Below, one piece after another: positions 17,170-26,196 of a DNA stretch of 64,000 nucleotides (the stretch's first letter is position 1; every line of letters starts with the position of its first letter). The notes below the pieces were generated by a model. It saw only the letters and a program-made list of their open reading frames with translations. It made no database searches and was not told where the DNA came from. Position numbers and translations under genes: made by a program. Location of the stretch: positions 492,598 through 556,597 of the forward strand of contig JAJVIE010000003.1 in the NCBI GenBank assembly GCA_022072175.1, written 5' to 3'. The stretch comes from Candidatus Omnitrophota bacterium (GTDB taxonomy: Bacteria > Omnitrophota > Gorgyraeia > 2-02-FULL-51-18).

Positions 17170-17987
17170 AGGGGAGTCTGCTCAAGAGGTTCGATCTGAA
17201 CGGACGCATCGCCGTCGTGACCGGAGCTTCGGGTATCCTCGGGCGCGTGTTCGGCCGGGTCCTGGTCGAGGCCGGCGCTCGGGTGGCGCTCGTGGATATC
17301 GATGGGAAGGGCTGTGCTTCTCTGGCCGCTCGGCTGTGCCGCCTGCGCCGGTCCTCCGCGATGGCGGTGCCGTGCGACGTCTCGGACGAGCGGTCCGTGG
17401 AGCGCATGGCCGAGACGGTGACCCGGACCTGGGGACGGATCGATGTGCTGCACAACAACGCCGCTTCCAAATCCAGCGACCTCGAGAGCTTCTTCGCGCC
17501 ATACGAAAGGTATGCGCTGAAAGAATGGCGCAGTGTCATGGCGGTCAACCTGGACGGTATGTTCCTGGTCTCGAAGGTCGTCGGAGAGCGCATGAAGCGG
17601 CGGCGTTCGGGCAGTATCGTGCAGACAGCCTCGATCTACGGTCTGATGGCCCCGGACCAGCGCATCTACGAAGGATCGCGGTATCTGGGGCGCCCCATCA
17701 ACAGCCCCGCCGTGTACGCCGCCTCGAAGGCCGGCGTGCTCGGTCTCACCCGGTACCTGGCCGCCTACTGGGCCAAGGACGGGATCCGCGTCAACGCTCT
17801 GGTGCCCGGAGGTGTTGAGAGCGGGCAGAACGCGGAGTTCAAGCGCCGCTACTCCGCGCGGGTGCCGCTCGGACGCATGGCCCGGGCCGAGGAGATGGCC
17901 GGAGCCCTGCTGTATCTGGCCTCCGACGCTTCCAGCTACGTGACCGGCCAGGCGGTCGTTGTCGACGGGGGGCTGAGCGCCTGGTGA
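17166..17987 (+). CDS. SDR-family oxidoreductase (PtmA-like)
   Basis: Classical short-chain dehydrogenase of 273 residues. AVVTGASGILGRVF is the cofactor loop, VLHNNAA replaces the usual NNAG, and the catalytic Ser and Tyr-Lys lie in VQTASIYG and VYAASKAGVLGL. The tail carries SYVTGQAVVVDGGLSAW. PtmA in Campylobacter has the same place next to the CMP-sugar synthetase. Reaction and substrate are not known from the sequence. The ATG at 17166 forms an ATGA overlap with legF. Confidence 0.78.
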   Translation: MKGSLLKRFDLNGRIAVVTGASGILGRVFGRVLVEAGARVALVDIDGKGCASLAARLCRLRRSSAMAVPCDVSDERSVERMAETVTRTWGRIDVLHNNAASKSSDLESFFAPYERYALKEWRSVMAVNLDGMFLVSKVVGERMKRRRSGSIVQTASIYGLMAPDQRIYEGSRYLGRPINSPAVYAASKAGVLGLTRYLAAYWAKDGIRVNALVPGGVESGQNAEFKRRYSARVPLGRMARAEEMAGALLYLASDASSYVTGQAVVVDGGLSAW

Positions 17988-18856
17988 AGAAGGATCGTTA
18001 CGCTTACTATGATTTCACGCAGGAACGGCTGGGTTTCGAGCCCGTGTTCCTGCTGGGGTCCTGCCGTTCGGGCAAGAGCAGTCTCGGCCGCTTGATGGGG
18101 AGCCTGCGCGATCATTATCACGTCGAGGAGGACTGGCTGCTACTGATGCTCCCGCTCATGGCCCGCGCGGGGCTGGTGGACCGTCGCGTCTTCGTCAATA
18201 TGGCGCGAGCATGGATCTCGGAGAAGGTCTATGATGTCGTTCTGATGCGCTCGGCGTCGTTCAGACCCACCGACCACAGCTATGTCGCCCGGATGAAGAC
18301 CGCCGGCGACATTGAGACGGCGCTCACGCGCCTGCGAGGGCGGGGGGACGTCGACCGTTATCTGCGGAGCTCCAAGGTCCGGGTGATCTTCAACCTCGCG
18401 GAGCTCGGGTCTTGCGCGGACCTGCTCAAAGAGATCCATCCGCGCGCGCTCTACATCCATGTGGATCGCTCTGCCGACGCCCAGGCCGCCGACATCCGGG
18501 CCAAGGCGTGGTACGACCAGGCGCAGTTGGTCCGGCCGTCCAACCGGCAATTGTACCGGCTCGTCCGCCGCAACGGACGCACGCTGTACCTGCCGTTCTG
18601 GGTGCGGCCCGCGCATACGGAGGCGTTCCTCCGCATGGGCGCGGAGGAGCGGGCCCGTTACTATGTGAGCGAGCACCGCCGGCTGACGCTCCGCGCCCGG
18701 CGCCGGGCGGGACGTCTGCGCTGGGTCGACGTGCGCTATGAGGACCTGCTGAGGGACCCTCCGCGCGTGCTCAAGGCCGTAGCGCCCGGCGCCCGCGCGG
18801 GCGGCCGCACAGCCGAGCTCGTCAGGGAACTGCGCCGGAGAGGAAGAGCGTCATGA
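17984..18856 (+). CDS. Sulfotransferase-like P-loop protein
   Basis: A 290-residue protein whose LLGSCRSGKSSLGRLMG near residues 23-38 corresponds to the 5'-phosphosulfate binding loop of PAPS-dependent sulfotransferases. YIHVDRSADAQAADIRAKAW near residue 160 stands where the 3'-phosphate loop would be, and VDVRYEDLLRDPPRVLKAV near the end is typical of the family. The loop has the GK found in kinases, so a kinase-like role is not excluded. It starts at GTGA and overlaps a second sulfotransferase, with PAPS-making enzymes following. Confidence 0.68.
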   Translation: MKKDRYAYYDFTQERLGFEPVFLLGSCRSGKSSLGRLMGSLRDHYHVEEDWLLLMLPLMARAGLVDRRVFVNMARAWISEKVYDVVLMRSASFRPTDHSYVARMKTAGDIETALTRLRGRGDVDRYLRSSKVRVIFNLAELGSCADLLKEIHPRALYIHVDRSADAQAADIRAKAWYDQAQLVRPSNRQLYRLVRRNGRTLYLPFWVRPAHTEAFLRMGAEERARYYVSEHRRLTLRARRRAGRLRWVDVRYEDLLRDPPRVLKAVAPGARAGGRTAELVRELRRRGRAS

Positions 18857-20142
18857 TCCAATTGCACGTGGCTTCCATCAACCGGAGCGGAGCGTCGCTC
18901 CTGACGCGCCTGCTCGACGGTCATCCGGACGTGGCCAGTTACCCGATCGAGTTCAACTTTCCGGTGGACACACGGTATTTTCCGTTCGTGGACCGGCTGA
19001 CGGGAACGCCGACCCATATCCCCGAGTACGATCCGGCCCGGGACACCGACATCCTGCGCTTCCTTGGTCTGCCCGAGAAGCGCCCAGAGGCGGTGCTCAA
19101 GTGGGGCCAGGAAAAGGCCGACCCCATCGGTGTGCGTCGCAACTATTTGGAGCGGGAGGTCTACAACGCGGTCAAGACCGATTTTGATTATGAGCTTTTC
19201 GTGCGATCGCTCCGTGAAGCCGGGCGGACGGCCAAGACCGTGCGTGATGTCTACGAGGCCCGGCACCGGGCGTATTTCGCGGCCTGGGACCAGGGACGGT
19301 ACGCCGGCACGCTCGGATTTGTGGCGACCTACGGCAGTGGCGAGCTGTACATCGCCGATCTTTCGCGGTACTTCCGGGAATTCGAGGGGTCCTGCATCCT
19401 GACCCCGGTGCGGGATGTCCACGGCTATGTCGCTTCCGAGAAATCGCGTTACGCCCGTCGCTACTATGGCTCCAAGCGCTTCACGACCATCAAGATGCCG
19501 GATGCTCTCGTGCGCGGATTCAGGCAGTACGATCTGGAGGCGATGGTCCGCTCGTGGCTCGTCTCGATCACCCGGATCGTGCTCCTGCAGGAGCGGTACG
19601 GGACCGAGGGGCGGTTCATCGTCTACCGCTACGAGGACCTCGTGCGCGAGACCGAGCGGGTCATGAGGGAGATCTGCCGGAGGTCCGGACTGCGCTATGA
19701 GCCCTGTCTTTTGACGCCCACCATCGGCGGACGGCCCTGGGGCGGCAGTTCGCACCGCGGCCGCCGTTCGGGGGTCAGCGCGGACCTTCTCGGCTACTAT
19801 CCGAGCGTACTGCGTCCCGACGAGATCGAGCGGATCGACCGCGCGACCCGCCCCGTGATCGAGTACCTGCACGCCAACAAGGAAGCGGCGCTCGATCTCC
19901 GGAGCATCGACCGTAAGGCGCTGTACGACTATGATTATCAGAAACGCTACTGCGAGGATCCGGAGAAGTGGGCGCTGTATTCGGCGCTCGCTTTCCGGGA
20001 CCGCCGGCGCGTGCAGGTCGGACCACCGCCGCCGGAGGCGATCCTGGCGACGCTCTACGCGGCCGGGGTGTTCCTGGCGCACCAGCCGAGGTTGTGGCGC
20101 CAACGGCTCTTACCCGGATGGGGAAGGCAGAACTACACATGA
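18853..20142 (+). CDS. PAPS-dependent sulfotransferase family protein
   Basis: A 429-residue sulfotransferase. SINRSGASLLTRLLDGHPDV at the N-terminus matches the 5'-phosphosulfate loop (RSGxSLL..LL..HP). LTPVRDVHGYVASEKSRYAR near residues 180-200 supplies the Arg and Ser of the 3'-phosphate site. VYRYEDLVRETERVM and a C-terminal half of unusual length follow. It should transfer sulfate to a carbohydrate hydroxyl. ATGA overlaps link it to the first sulfotransferase and to the ATP sulfurylase fusion, so sulfate donor and transferases are co-translated. Confidence 0.8.
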   Translation: MIQLHVASINRSGASLLTRLLDGHPDVASYPIEFNFPVDTRYFPFVDRLTGTPTHIPEYDPARDTDILRFLGLPEKRPEAVLKWGQEKADPIGVRRNYLEREVYNAVKTDFDYELFVRSLREAGRTAKTVRDVYEARHRAYFAAWDQGRYAGTLGFVATYGSGELYIADLSRYFREFEGSCILTPVRDVHGYVASEKSRYARRYYGSKRFTTIKMPDALVRGFRQYDLEAMVRSWLVSITRIVLLQERYGTEGRFIVYRYEDLVRETERVMREICRRSGLRYEPCLLTPTIGGRPWGGSSHRGRRSGVSADLLGYYPSVLRPDEIERIDRATRPVIEYLHANKEAALDLRSIDRKALYDYDYQKRYCEDPEKWALYSALAFRDRRRVQVGPPPPEAILATLYAAGVFLAHQPRLWRQRLLPGWGRQNYT

Positions 20143-22331
20143 GCACACCCAAGAACTCCATCGAGATCCTCTGCACGCTGGGCCCTTCGTCGATGAACGA
20201 CCGCGTCATCAGGCGCCTCGAAGAGCTCGGTGTCACGCTCTTCCGCATCAACCTTTCGCACACCAAGGTCAAGGACCTTCCGCATTTGATCGAAACGATC
20301 CGCCGCTCCTCGGCCGTACCCGTCTGCCTCGATACCGAGGGGGCTCAGATCCGCACCGGGGACATGGTGGAGCGCGAGGTCGCCGTCCGTGAGAACCGCG
20401 TGCTCTACGCTCACCCCGAGTCCGTCCCCGGGGACGCCCAACACATCAATCTCTATCCCATGGACATCGTGCACCGCCTGGAGCCGGGGGACTTCGTGAG
20501 CATCGATTTCAACGCCGTCCTTGTGCAGGTCCTTGGGCGCGACGAGCGCGGCGTGGTGGCGATGCGCGTGATCAACGGCGGCCGGATGGGCCAGAACAAG
20601 GCCGTCACGGTCGAGCGCGACATCGAGATGCCCACGCTGACCCACAAGGACATGGAAGCCCTGGCGGTCGGGCGCAGGATGGGTATCCGTCACGTCGCGC
20701 TCTCGTTCGCCAACAGGGCCTCCGACGTCGAGGAAGTGCGGCGGCACGTCAGCGAGGGGACGACGGTCATCTCCAAGATCGAGTGCCGCAATGGCCTGGT
20801 CCACCTGGAGGAGATCGCCCGAGCTTCGGACGCGCTCTTGATCGACCGCGGGGACCTGTCACGCCAAGAGCCGATCGAGCGCATCCCCTACCTGCAGAAA
20901 CGCATCATCCGGCAGGCTTCCAAGGCCGGCCGCAAGGTCTATGTCGCCACGAACCTGCTCGAGTCGATGATCGCTTCCTCCAAACCCACCCGGGCCGAGG
21001 TCAACGACGTGATCAACACGCTCATCGATGGAGCCTCCGGTCTGGTGCTGGCCGCCGAAACGGCCATCGGCAAGGACCCTATCGGCTGCGCCAGTATGAT
21101 CGTCAAGCTCATCCACGAGTACCAGCGGGAGGAGGGGCGTGTCGACCGTGCCGCGTACTATCCGGAGGACGCCAAATCCCTGCTGGTCGACCCGCACGGG
21201 GGGCGGCTGGTGCATCGCGAGGTGCCCATGCCCCCGGACGCCGAGATCGGCCGTCTGCGCAAGCTCGCCGTCGACGCCACCGATCTCATGGACGCCCAGC
21301 AGATCGCTCTGGGGACCTACTCGCCGTTGACCGGATTCATGGACCACAGGACGCTCGAGAGCGTGCTGCGCGAGGACCGCCTGCCCGACGGCAATGTCTG
21401 GACGATGCCCATCCTGCTGCAGGTGAGCTCGGATAACGCGCGGGCGCTCCACAAGGGAGAGAGGATCGCGCTGACGGACCCGGCGGGTGTCGTCTACGCG
21501 CTGTTGGATGTCACCGAGGTCTATCGCCTCGACCCTGCCGCGCTGGCCGGGCCATGGTTCGGCACCGCCTCGGCAGAGCATCCCGGAGTACGCCAGTTCA
21601 CGGCCAAGGGGGAGTGGGCGGTCGCCGGCGCTGTCAGTCTCGTGCGCCGGATCCCGTCGCCGTACGCGCGCTACGAGCTGACCTGCGCTCAGAGCCGGTT
21701 CGTGTTCACCCACAAGGACTGGAGCCGCGTGGTCGGGTTCCACACCCGCAACGTCGTACACCGCGCCCACGAGCACATCCAGCTCGAAGCGCTGCGGCGC
21801 ACCGGCGCTGACGGACTGTACATTACACCGGTCATCGGGTCGCGCCGTGAGGGGGATTTCCTGCCCGAAGCGGTCATCAAGAGCTATCAGATGATGATGG
21901 ATTTCGGATACTATCCGGAGGGCCGCGTGGTCGTCGGTTGTCTGGCCACGTACCCGCGCTTCTCAGGGCCGCGCGAGGCGGCATTTACGGCGCTGTGCCG
22001 CAAGAACATGGGATGCAGTCACTTCATCATCGGCCGTAACCATTCGGGCGTCGGCGACTACTATAAGGACGAGGACTATCCCAAGCTGTTCGACCGTCTC
22101 GGGGATATCGGCATCACCCCGGTGTTCTTCGAGGCCATCGGCTACGATCCGAGGTCCCAGGCCTACGACTCGCTCGCGAAGGAAGGCGTGCTGGAGCTCA
22201 TCAGCGGCACCCAGATGCGGGAGGCGCTCAAGCAGGACCGGCCTCTGCCGGACTGGTTCATGCGCGAGGTGATCCAGGACGCCCTCAAAGCCGACATCCG
22301 CTCCAAGGGCACCGTTTTCTATGAGTCCTGA
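20139..22331 (+). CDS. Pyruvate kinase-ATP sulfurylase fusion
   Basis: A 730-residue two-domain protein. Residues 1-335 are the A and B domains of pyruvate kinase, and its allosteric C-terminal domain is missing. The active site appears complete: R36, N38, S40, D65, T66, K213 and E215 (SKIE), D239 (RGDL) and T271 (ATNLLESM). Residues about 345-730 are ATP sulfurylase with HTRNVVHRAHE (535-545), GRNHSGVG (632-639) and ISGTQMR (688-694). The sulfurylase would make APS from ATP and sulfate; the kinase could rebuild ATP from PEP and ADP. It lies between two sulfotransferases and APS kinase, overlapping each neighbour. In HTRN the canonical Gln is His, and GRDH reads GRNH. Confidence 0.9.
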   Translation: MSTPKNSIEILCTLGPSSMNDRVIRRLEELGVTLFRINLSHTKVKDLPHLIETIRRSSAVPVCLDTEGAQIRTGDMVEREVAVRENRVLYAHPESVPGDAQHINLYPMDIVHRLEPGDFVSIDFNAVLVQVLGRDERGVVAMRVINGGRMGQNKAVTVERDIEMPTLTHKDMEALAVGRRMGIRHVALSFANRASDVEEVRRHVSEGTTVISKIECRNGLVHLEEIARASDALLIDRGDLSRQEPIERIPYLQKRIIRQASKAGRKVYVATNLLESMIASSKPTRAEVNDVINTLIDGASGLVLAAETAIGKDPIGCASMIVKLIHEYQREEGRVDRAAYYPEDAKSLLVDPHGGRLVHREVPMPPDAEIGRLRKLAVDATDLMDAQQIALGTYSPLTGFMDHRTLESVLREDRLPDGNVWTMPILLQVSSDNARALHKGERIALTDPAGVVYALLDVTEVYRLDPAALAGPWFGTASAEHPGVRQFTAKGEWAVAGAVSLVRRIPSPYARYELTCAQSRFVFTHKDWSRVVGFHTRNVVHRAHEHIQLEALRRTGADGLYITPVIGSRREGDFLPEAVIKSYQMMMDFGYYPEGRVVVGCLATYPRFSGPREAAFTALCRKNMGCSHFIIGRNHSGVGDYYKDEDYPKLFDRLGDIGITPVFFEAIGYDPRSQAYDSLAKEGVLELISGTQMREALKQDRPLPDWFMREVIQDALKADIRSKGTVFYES

Positions 22332-22863
22332 GATGAGCGCCCCGGTGTTCTGGTTCACGGGGCTGTCGGGCGCGGGCAAGACGACCGTGGCCCGCGCGGC
22401 GCGGGCCCTTTTGGAGCGAGAGAAGCTGCGTGTGCTGGTGCTCGATGGCGACGAGGTGCGGGCGCGCCTGCACCGGGACCTCGGGTTCAGCCCTGAGGAG
22501 ATCCGCCGCAACAACGCCGCCATCGCCGAGCTGTGCCTGAGCGAAAGGTCCTCCTGGGACGCGGTGCTGGTGCCGATCATCTCCCCGTACGCCGATTCGC
22601 GGAAGCGGGCGCGCGAGCGCCTGTCACCGGGGTTCTACGAGGTGTACTTCGATGCCGACGTGCGGTGCGTCGAGGCGCGCGACGTCAAAGGCCTGTACGC
22701 CAAGGCCAGGGCGGGGCAGATCCGCGACCTCATCGGGTACTCCGACGGCAGTCCTTACGAGCCCCCCTCCTCACCTGATCATGTGGTCCGTTCCTCCGCC
22801 GAGAGCCCCGAGCGGTCGGCGAGACTGTTCGCGGATTTCGTTCTCCGGTGCCTGCGGGGATGA
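22321..22863 (+). CDS. cysC: Adenylylsulfate (APS) kinase CysC
   Basis: A 180-residue APS kinase phosphorylating APS to PAPS, the donor for the sulfotransferases upstream. Walker A is FTGLSGAGKTTVARA. LDGDEVRARL, the SPYADSRKRARERL segment and the ARDVKGLYAKARAGQI loop followed by SPYEPPSSP are all family features. The start may be ATG 22321 or ATG 22333, because both are in frame around the upstream stop. The product ADP is a substrate for the pyruvate kinase domain fused to the sulfurylase encoded just before. Confidence 0.9.
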   Translation: MSPEMSAPVFWFTGLSGAGKTTVARAARALLEREKLRVLVLDGDEVRARLHRDLGFSPEEIRRNNAAIAELCLSERSSWDAVLVPIISPYADSRKRARERLSPGFYEVYFDADVRCVEARDVKGLYAKARAGQIRDLIGYSDGSPYEPPSSPDHVVRSSAESPERSARLFADFVLRCLRG

Positions 22864-24725
22864 TCGTCGCGGTCATCTCGTCAGCGGCCCAGTTGGCGGC
22901 GCTTCGCGGGAGACCGGGCGGTCTCGAGGGGCTCCGGGTCTATTGCGACAATCCGCGCTTCCGCGGAAGGCTCGAGTCGGAGGGGGTCGCTCACGAGTCC
23001 CTGCACGAGTATCTGATCCCGGAGCCCGAACGCACCCGTCTCAACGGCTGGTGCTGTGACCGCGCCGCGTACACGCTGCGGCGCTCCAGGGAGCTCGGGC
23101 TGTTCGCGAGCTATGATCTGCCCGCTACGGTGTTCCTCCGCCTGGGCTATCAGCTGGTGCATGTCGTCAAGAACCGTTGGTACGCAGAGCGGATCCTCGA
23201 GAACGCTTCCGGAGCCCTGATCTTCAGGTCCACCGGCGCGCCGAGCTATCCCAAGGTTTCGGGCAATGTGATGCTCAATGCGGCGCTGGAAGATGCTGCC
23301 GTTCGCCGGGGGTTGCCCCTAGAGACGCTGGAAGTTCCCTACCAGAGCGAGGAGCTCCTGAGCGGACTTCTCAATCCGGGTCAGCGCATGAAGCTCCGCA
23401 CTCAGGAGTTCCTGAGGTCCATCATGGACGGCATCTGTTCGCTCTCGGTCGGTAAGGACGGCCGCGGACGCATCCTCGTGAAGGGCGCGCTCAAGCATCT
23501 TGAGGGAACGGTCCGCGAGCTGGCGCGTCGAGGACAGGGCATCGTCTACTGCGACGAAAGTTATCAGGTCAAACACAGGCGTTTCGCGCGTGAGATCGGC
23601 GCCGCTTACCGGATCCTGGGGACGCGCGCCCTGACCGACGGACGTCGTGACGAGGGGCTCGGGGCGGAGTTGGAGAAGGCGCTGGAGGCGCTGGCCGCGA
23701 CCGCCGAACGGGAGGGCTGGTACCGCGACGGCACCATCGATCATACCTGTTCAGCCACGCGGCTCTTGCTGGGTTACAGGGGTTACGCGCACGAGCTGGC
23801 GCGGCGCAAGAACGCCTACGACCGCCTCGCCGAGCGCCTGCGGCCGAGCGCGCTCTTGCTCGATGAGGACACCACGCTCGACAATGCGCCGCTGGCCGTG
23901 TATTTTGCCGCTTCCGGAGTGCCCGTCTACACGCTCTCGCACGCGACGATGGCCGTTCCGTTCGCCGTCGAGCCGGCCAACCGTGTCTTCGGTCCCTCGA
24001 CGACGTTCGTCAATTCCGAATACGAGCGGTCCGCTTACGGGGCGCGCGGCTGGGACGAGTCGCGGATCGCCGTGACCGGAGTGCCGCGCTTCGACGCGCT
24101 GGTCCGGGCCCGATCCGAACGGCCTCCGATGCCGGAGGGGGGTGAGCGGAAGGTTTTCTACTGCGGCGCGTCGCTCAAGCTCTATTACCCGGAGCGCGGA
24201 GGTTATCTCGGTCTTCATCTGAGCAACAACGGCGATGCCCAGCGTCAGGCGCTGTCCTTGATCTGGCCCGCCGTGCGATCCGTCGGCGCGCGCCTCTCGG
24301 TCAAGCCGCACAACTACGAGGGCGATGCGTGGCCGCGCTTCCTGGCCGAGCTCGATCCGGAGGGCCGCGTTCGTTTCGTGCCCCATACGGCGGATTTCAT
24401 GGAATGCCTGCGGACGCATGATGTGATGGTGCTGGCCCACTGGTCGACGGCCATCATCGAGGCGGCGATCGTCGGCGTACCGACGATCCTGCTCGATCTG
24501 TACCACCGGCAGGACCTGGCCCCGTACGCGACGGGAGCGGATTTCAAGGTCGTGCGCACCGAGGCGGAATTGACCGAGGCTCTCCGCGCCCTCCGCGTCC
24601 GCCCGTCCAAGGTCTCCGCTCCGACCTGGAGCGACGAGGCCCGCATCCGTTGTTTTGGGCGTTGGGACGGGGCTAATACGGCGCGGGTCGTGGACCGCAT
24701 CGCGCCGGGACCCGCCCGTGTCTAA
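22860..24725 (+). CDS. Large GT-B-fold glycosyltransferase-like protein
   Basis: A 621-residue cytosolic protein that I place in the GT-B superfamily with some resemblance to CDP-glycerol glycerophosphotransferase and capsule transferase C-terminal domains. It contains FGPSTTFVNSEYERSAYGAR, VTGVPRFDALVRAR, LSVKPHNYEGDAWPRF, HDVMVLAHWSTAIIEAAIVG and VPTILLDLYHRQDL. These correspond to the nucleotide-sugar binding half. The N-terminal 300 residues show no domain I recognise. The ATG at 22860 overlaps the cysC stop. Donor and acceptor are unknown; a role in the sulfated glycan is inferred from position. Confidence 0.6.
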   Translation: MIVAVISSAAQLAALRGRPGGLEGLRVYCDNPRFRGRLESEGVAHESLHEYLIPEPERTRLNGWCCDRAAYTLRRSRELGLFASYDLPATVFLRLGYQLVHVVKNRWYAERILENASGALIFRSTGAPSYPKVSGNVMLNAALEDAAVRRGLPLETLEVPYQSEELLSGLLNPGQRMKLRTQEFLRSIMDGICSLSVGKDGRGRILVKGALKHLEGTVRELARRGQGIVYCDESYQVKHRRFAREIGAAYRILGTRALTDGRRDEGLGAELEKALEALAATAEREGWYRDGTIDHTCSATRLLLGYRGYAHELARRKNAYDRLAERLRPSALLLDEDTTLDNAPLAVYFAASGVPVYTLSHATMAVPFAVEPANRVFGPSTTFVNSEYERSAYGARGWDESRIAVTGVPRFDALVRARSERPPMPEGGERKVFYCGASLKLYYPERGGYLGLHLSNNGDAQRQALSLIWPAVRSVGARLSVKPHNYEGDAWPRFLAELDPEGRVRFVPHTADFMECLRTHDVMVLAHWSTAIIEAAIVGVPTILLDLYHRQDLAPYATGADFKVVRTEAELTEALRALRVRPSKVSAPTWSDEARIRCFGRWDGANTARVVDRIAPGPARV

Positions 24726-26196
24726 GCGCAAAGAGATCGTTTCGCAGGTCTGGGTCTATCTCGTGGGGACGATCCTGTCGCAGGGTTTGACGCTCGCCGC
24801 GGCGGTGTTGACGCGGCGCTTCCTCGGTCCGGTACAGATGGGAGTCTGGGCGCTCCTGCAGGTCGTGCTGAAGTACTCCTCGTACACAACGCTGGGGACC
24901 ACGGCGGCGGTCTCGCGGGAGATCCCGTTCCATGCCGGGCGTCAGGACCGGGAACGGGTGGAGCGTATCCAGGATACGTATTTCACGTACGGCGTGCTGA
25001 GCTCCATGGTCCTGGCGGCGCTCCTGGCGCTCGGAGCGGCGCTGTTGCGCGGGCGTCTGGATCCGGTCATCGTCTGGGGCCTGGTCTGGACGGGCGCGCT
25101 CCTGGTCCTGCAGCGCTTCAACAACGTGCTGATCACGCTGTTGAGGGCGCACAAGCAGTTCGAGATCGCTTCGAAGCAGATGGTCGTGTCGTCCGTCGTC
25201 AACGCCGTATGCATCACGGTCCTGTCGTACCGCTTCGAGGTGTACGGGTATATCTGGGGGATGGGGCTGAGCTATCTCTTCAACACGCTGTACATCCTTT
25301 GGGCGGCACGGCCGCGCCTGAGGTGGGGGTGGGATGCCGCGGAGTTCAGGGGCTTGGCCGGATACGGAGCGCCGCTGTTGGCCATCGGTCTTATGAATAC
25401 GGCATTCATGAGCATCGACCGGTTCATGATCGCGGGCATGCTCGGTCTCCGCGAGGTCGGATTGTACGGCATGGCGGCGATGGCGGCCTCGTATGCGGCC
25501 AACGCGCCCAACGCGGTCTCCGTCGTGCTCTTGCCCCGCTTCCACGAAAAATACGGCCGCGAGGGCCGTGCGCAGGACCTGCGCGGTTACACGGCCCGTT
25601 CGGCCGAGGTCTTCGCCGACCTCATGCCGTTCTTGATCGGCGCGGGGTGGTGCTTCGCGCCGTGGGGCGTCGCCCGGCTCCTTCCGGACTTCACGCCGGG
25701 AGTCGCGGCGCTCAAGCTGTTGGTGGTCGGGTCGTATTTTCTGGCCGTGACGCACCCGTACAATACTTTTCTGATCGCGATCAAGCGCCACTGGGCGTTG
25801 GTGCCGCTCCTGGCGGCCCTCTGTCTGGCCGCGCTGGCGGTCAATGCCTGGGTCCTGCGCTCCGGCTACGGGATCGAGGGTGTGGCGATCGCCGCGGCCG
25901 TGGTGCTGGCGATGCGCTTCGTATCCCACCTGGCCTTGGCCGCGCGGTATTCGGGGCAGGGGGCGGGTATGGGCCGCGAATGCCTGCTGATCGCGCTCAA
26001 GTTCGCGGTGATGACCGCGCTGTTGTGGGCCCTGGACTCGTGGGTACCGCTGTCCCGGTCGACCCTGGCCGGCGCGTCGTTGCGCTACGCGATCCTGTGC
26101 GCCGTTTATACGCCGGTGCTGGTGCGTTTCGTGCGTGAATACGGTCTCTGGGAGGCGATCAGGCGGAAGGCAGGGAGCGCTCGAGCTGGCGCGTGA
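24718..26196 (+). CDS. Wzx-like oligosaccharide flippase
   Basis: A 492-residue membrane protein of the MATE/MurJ/Wzx superfamily with about 12-14 hydrophobic segments. The N-terminal LVGTILSQGLTLAAAVLTRR and FLGPVQMGVWALL, and IDRFMIAGMLGLREVGLYG in the middle, are typical of polysaccharide translocases that carry lipid-linked repeat units across the inner membrane. The GTG start at 24718 overlaps the preceding stop by 8 bases; the upstream ATG at 24655 is less likely. Its 3' end overlaps the 3' end of the opposite-strand CDP-alcohol transferase by 38 bases. Confidence 0.82.
   Translation: MSKRKEIVSQVWVYLVGTILSQGLTLAAAVLTRRFLGPVQMGVWALLQVVLKYSSYTTLGTTAAVSREIPFHAGRQDRERVERIQDTYFTYGVLSSMVLAALLALGAALLRGRLDPVIVWGLVWTGALLVLQRFNNVLITLLRAHKQFEIASKQMVVSSVVNAVCITVLSYRFEVYGYIWGMGLSYLFNTLYILWAARPRLRWGWDAAEFRGLAGYGAPLLAIGLMNTAFMSIDRFMIAGMLGLREVGLYGMAAMAASYAANAPNAVSVVLLPRFHEKYGREGRAQDLRGYTARSAEVFADLMPFLIGAGWCFAPWGVARLLPDFTPGVAALKLLVVGSYFLAVTHPYNTFLIAIKRHWALVPLLAALCLAALAVNAWVLRSGYGIEGVAIAAAVVLAMRFVSHLALAARYSGQGAGMGRECLLIALKFAVMTALLWALDSWVPLSRSTLAGASLRYAILCAVYTPVLVRFVREYGLWEAIRRKAGSARAGA

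Noticed and set aside
24650-24679. TTGTTT-N18-TAATAC as a promoter before the flippase
   Set aside because: Only three of six matches in each box; likely chance.
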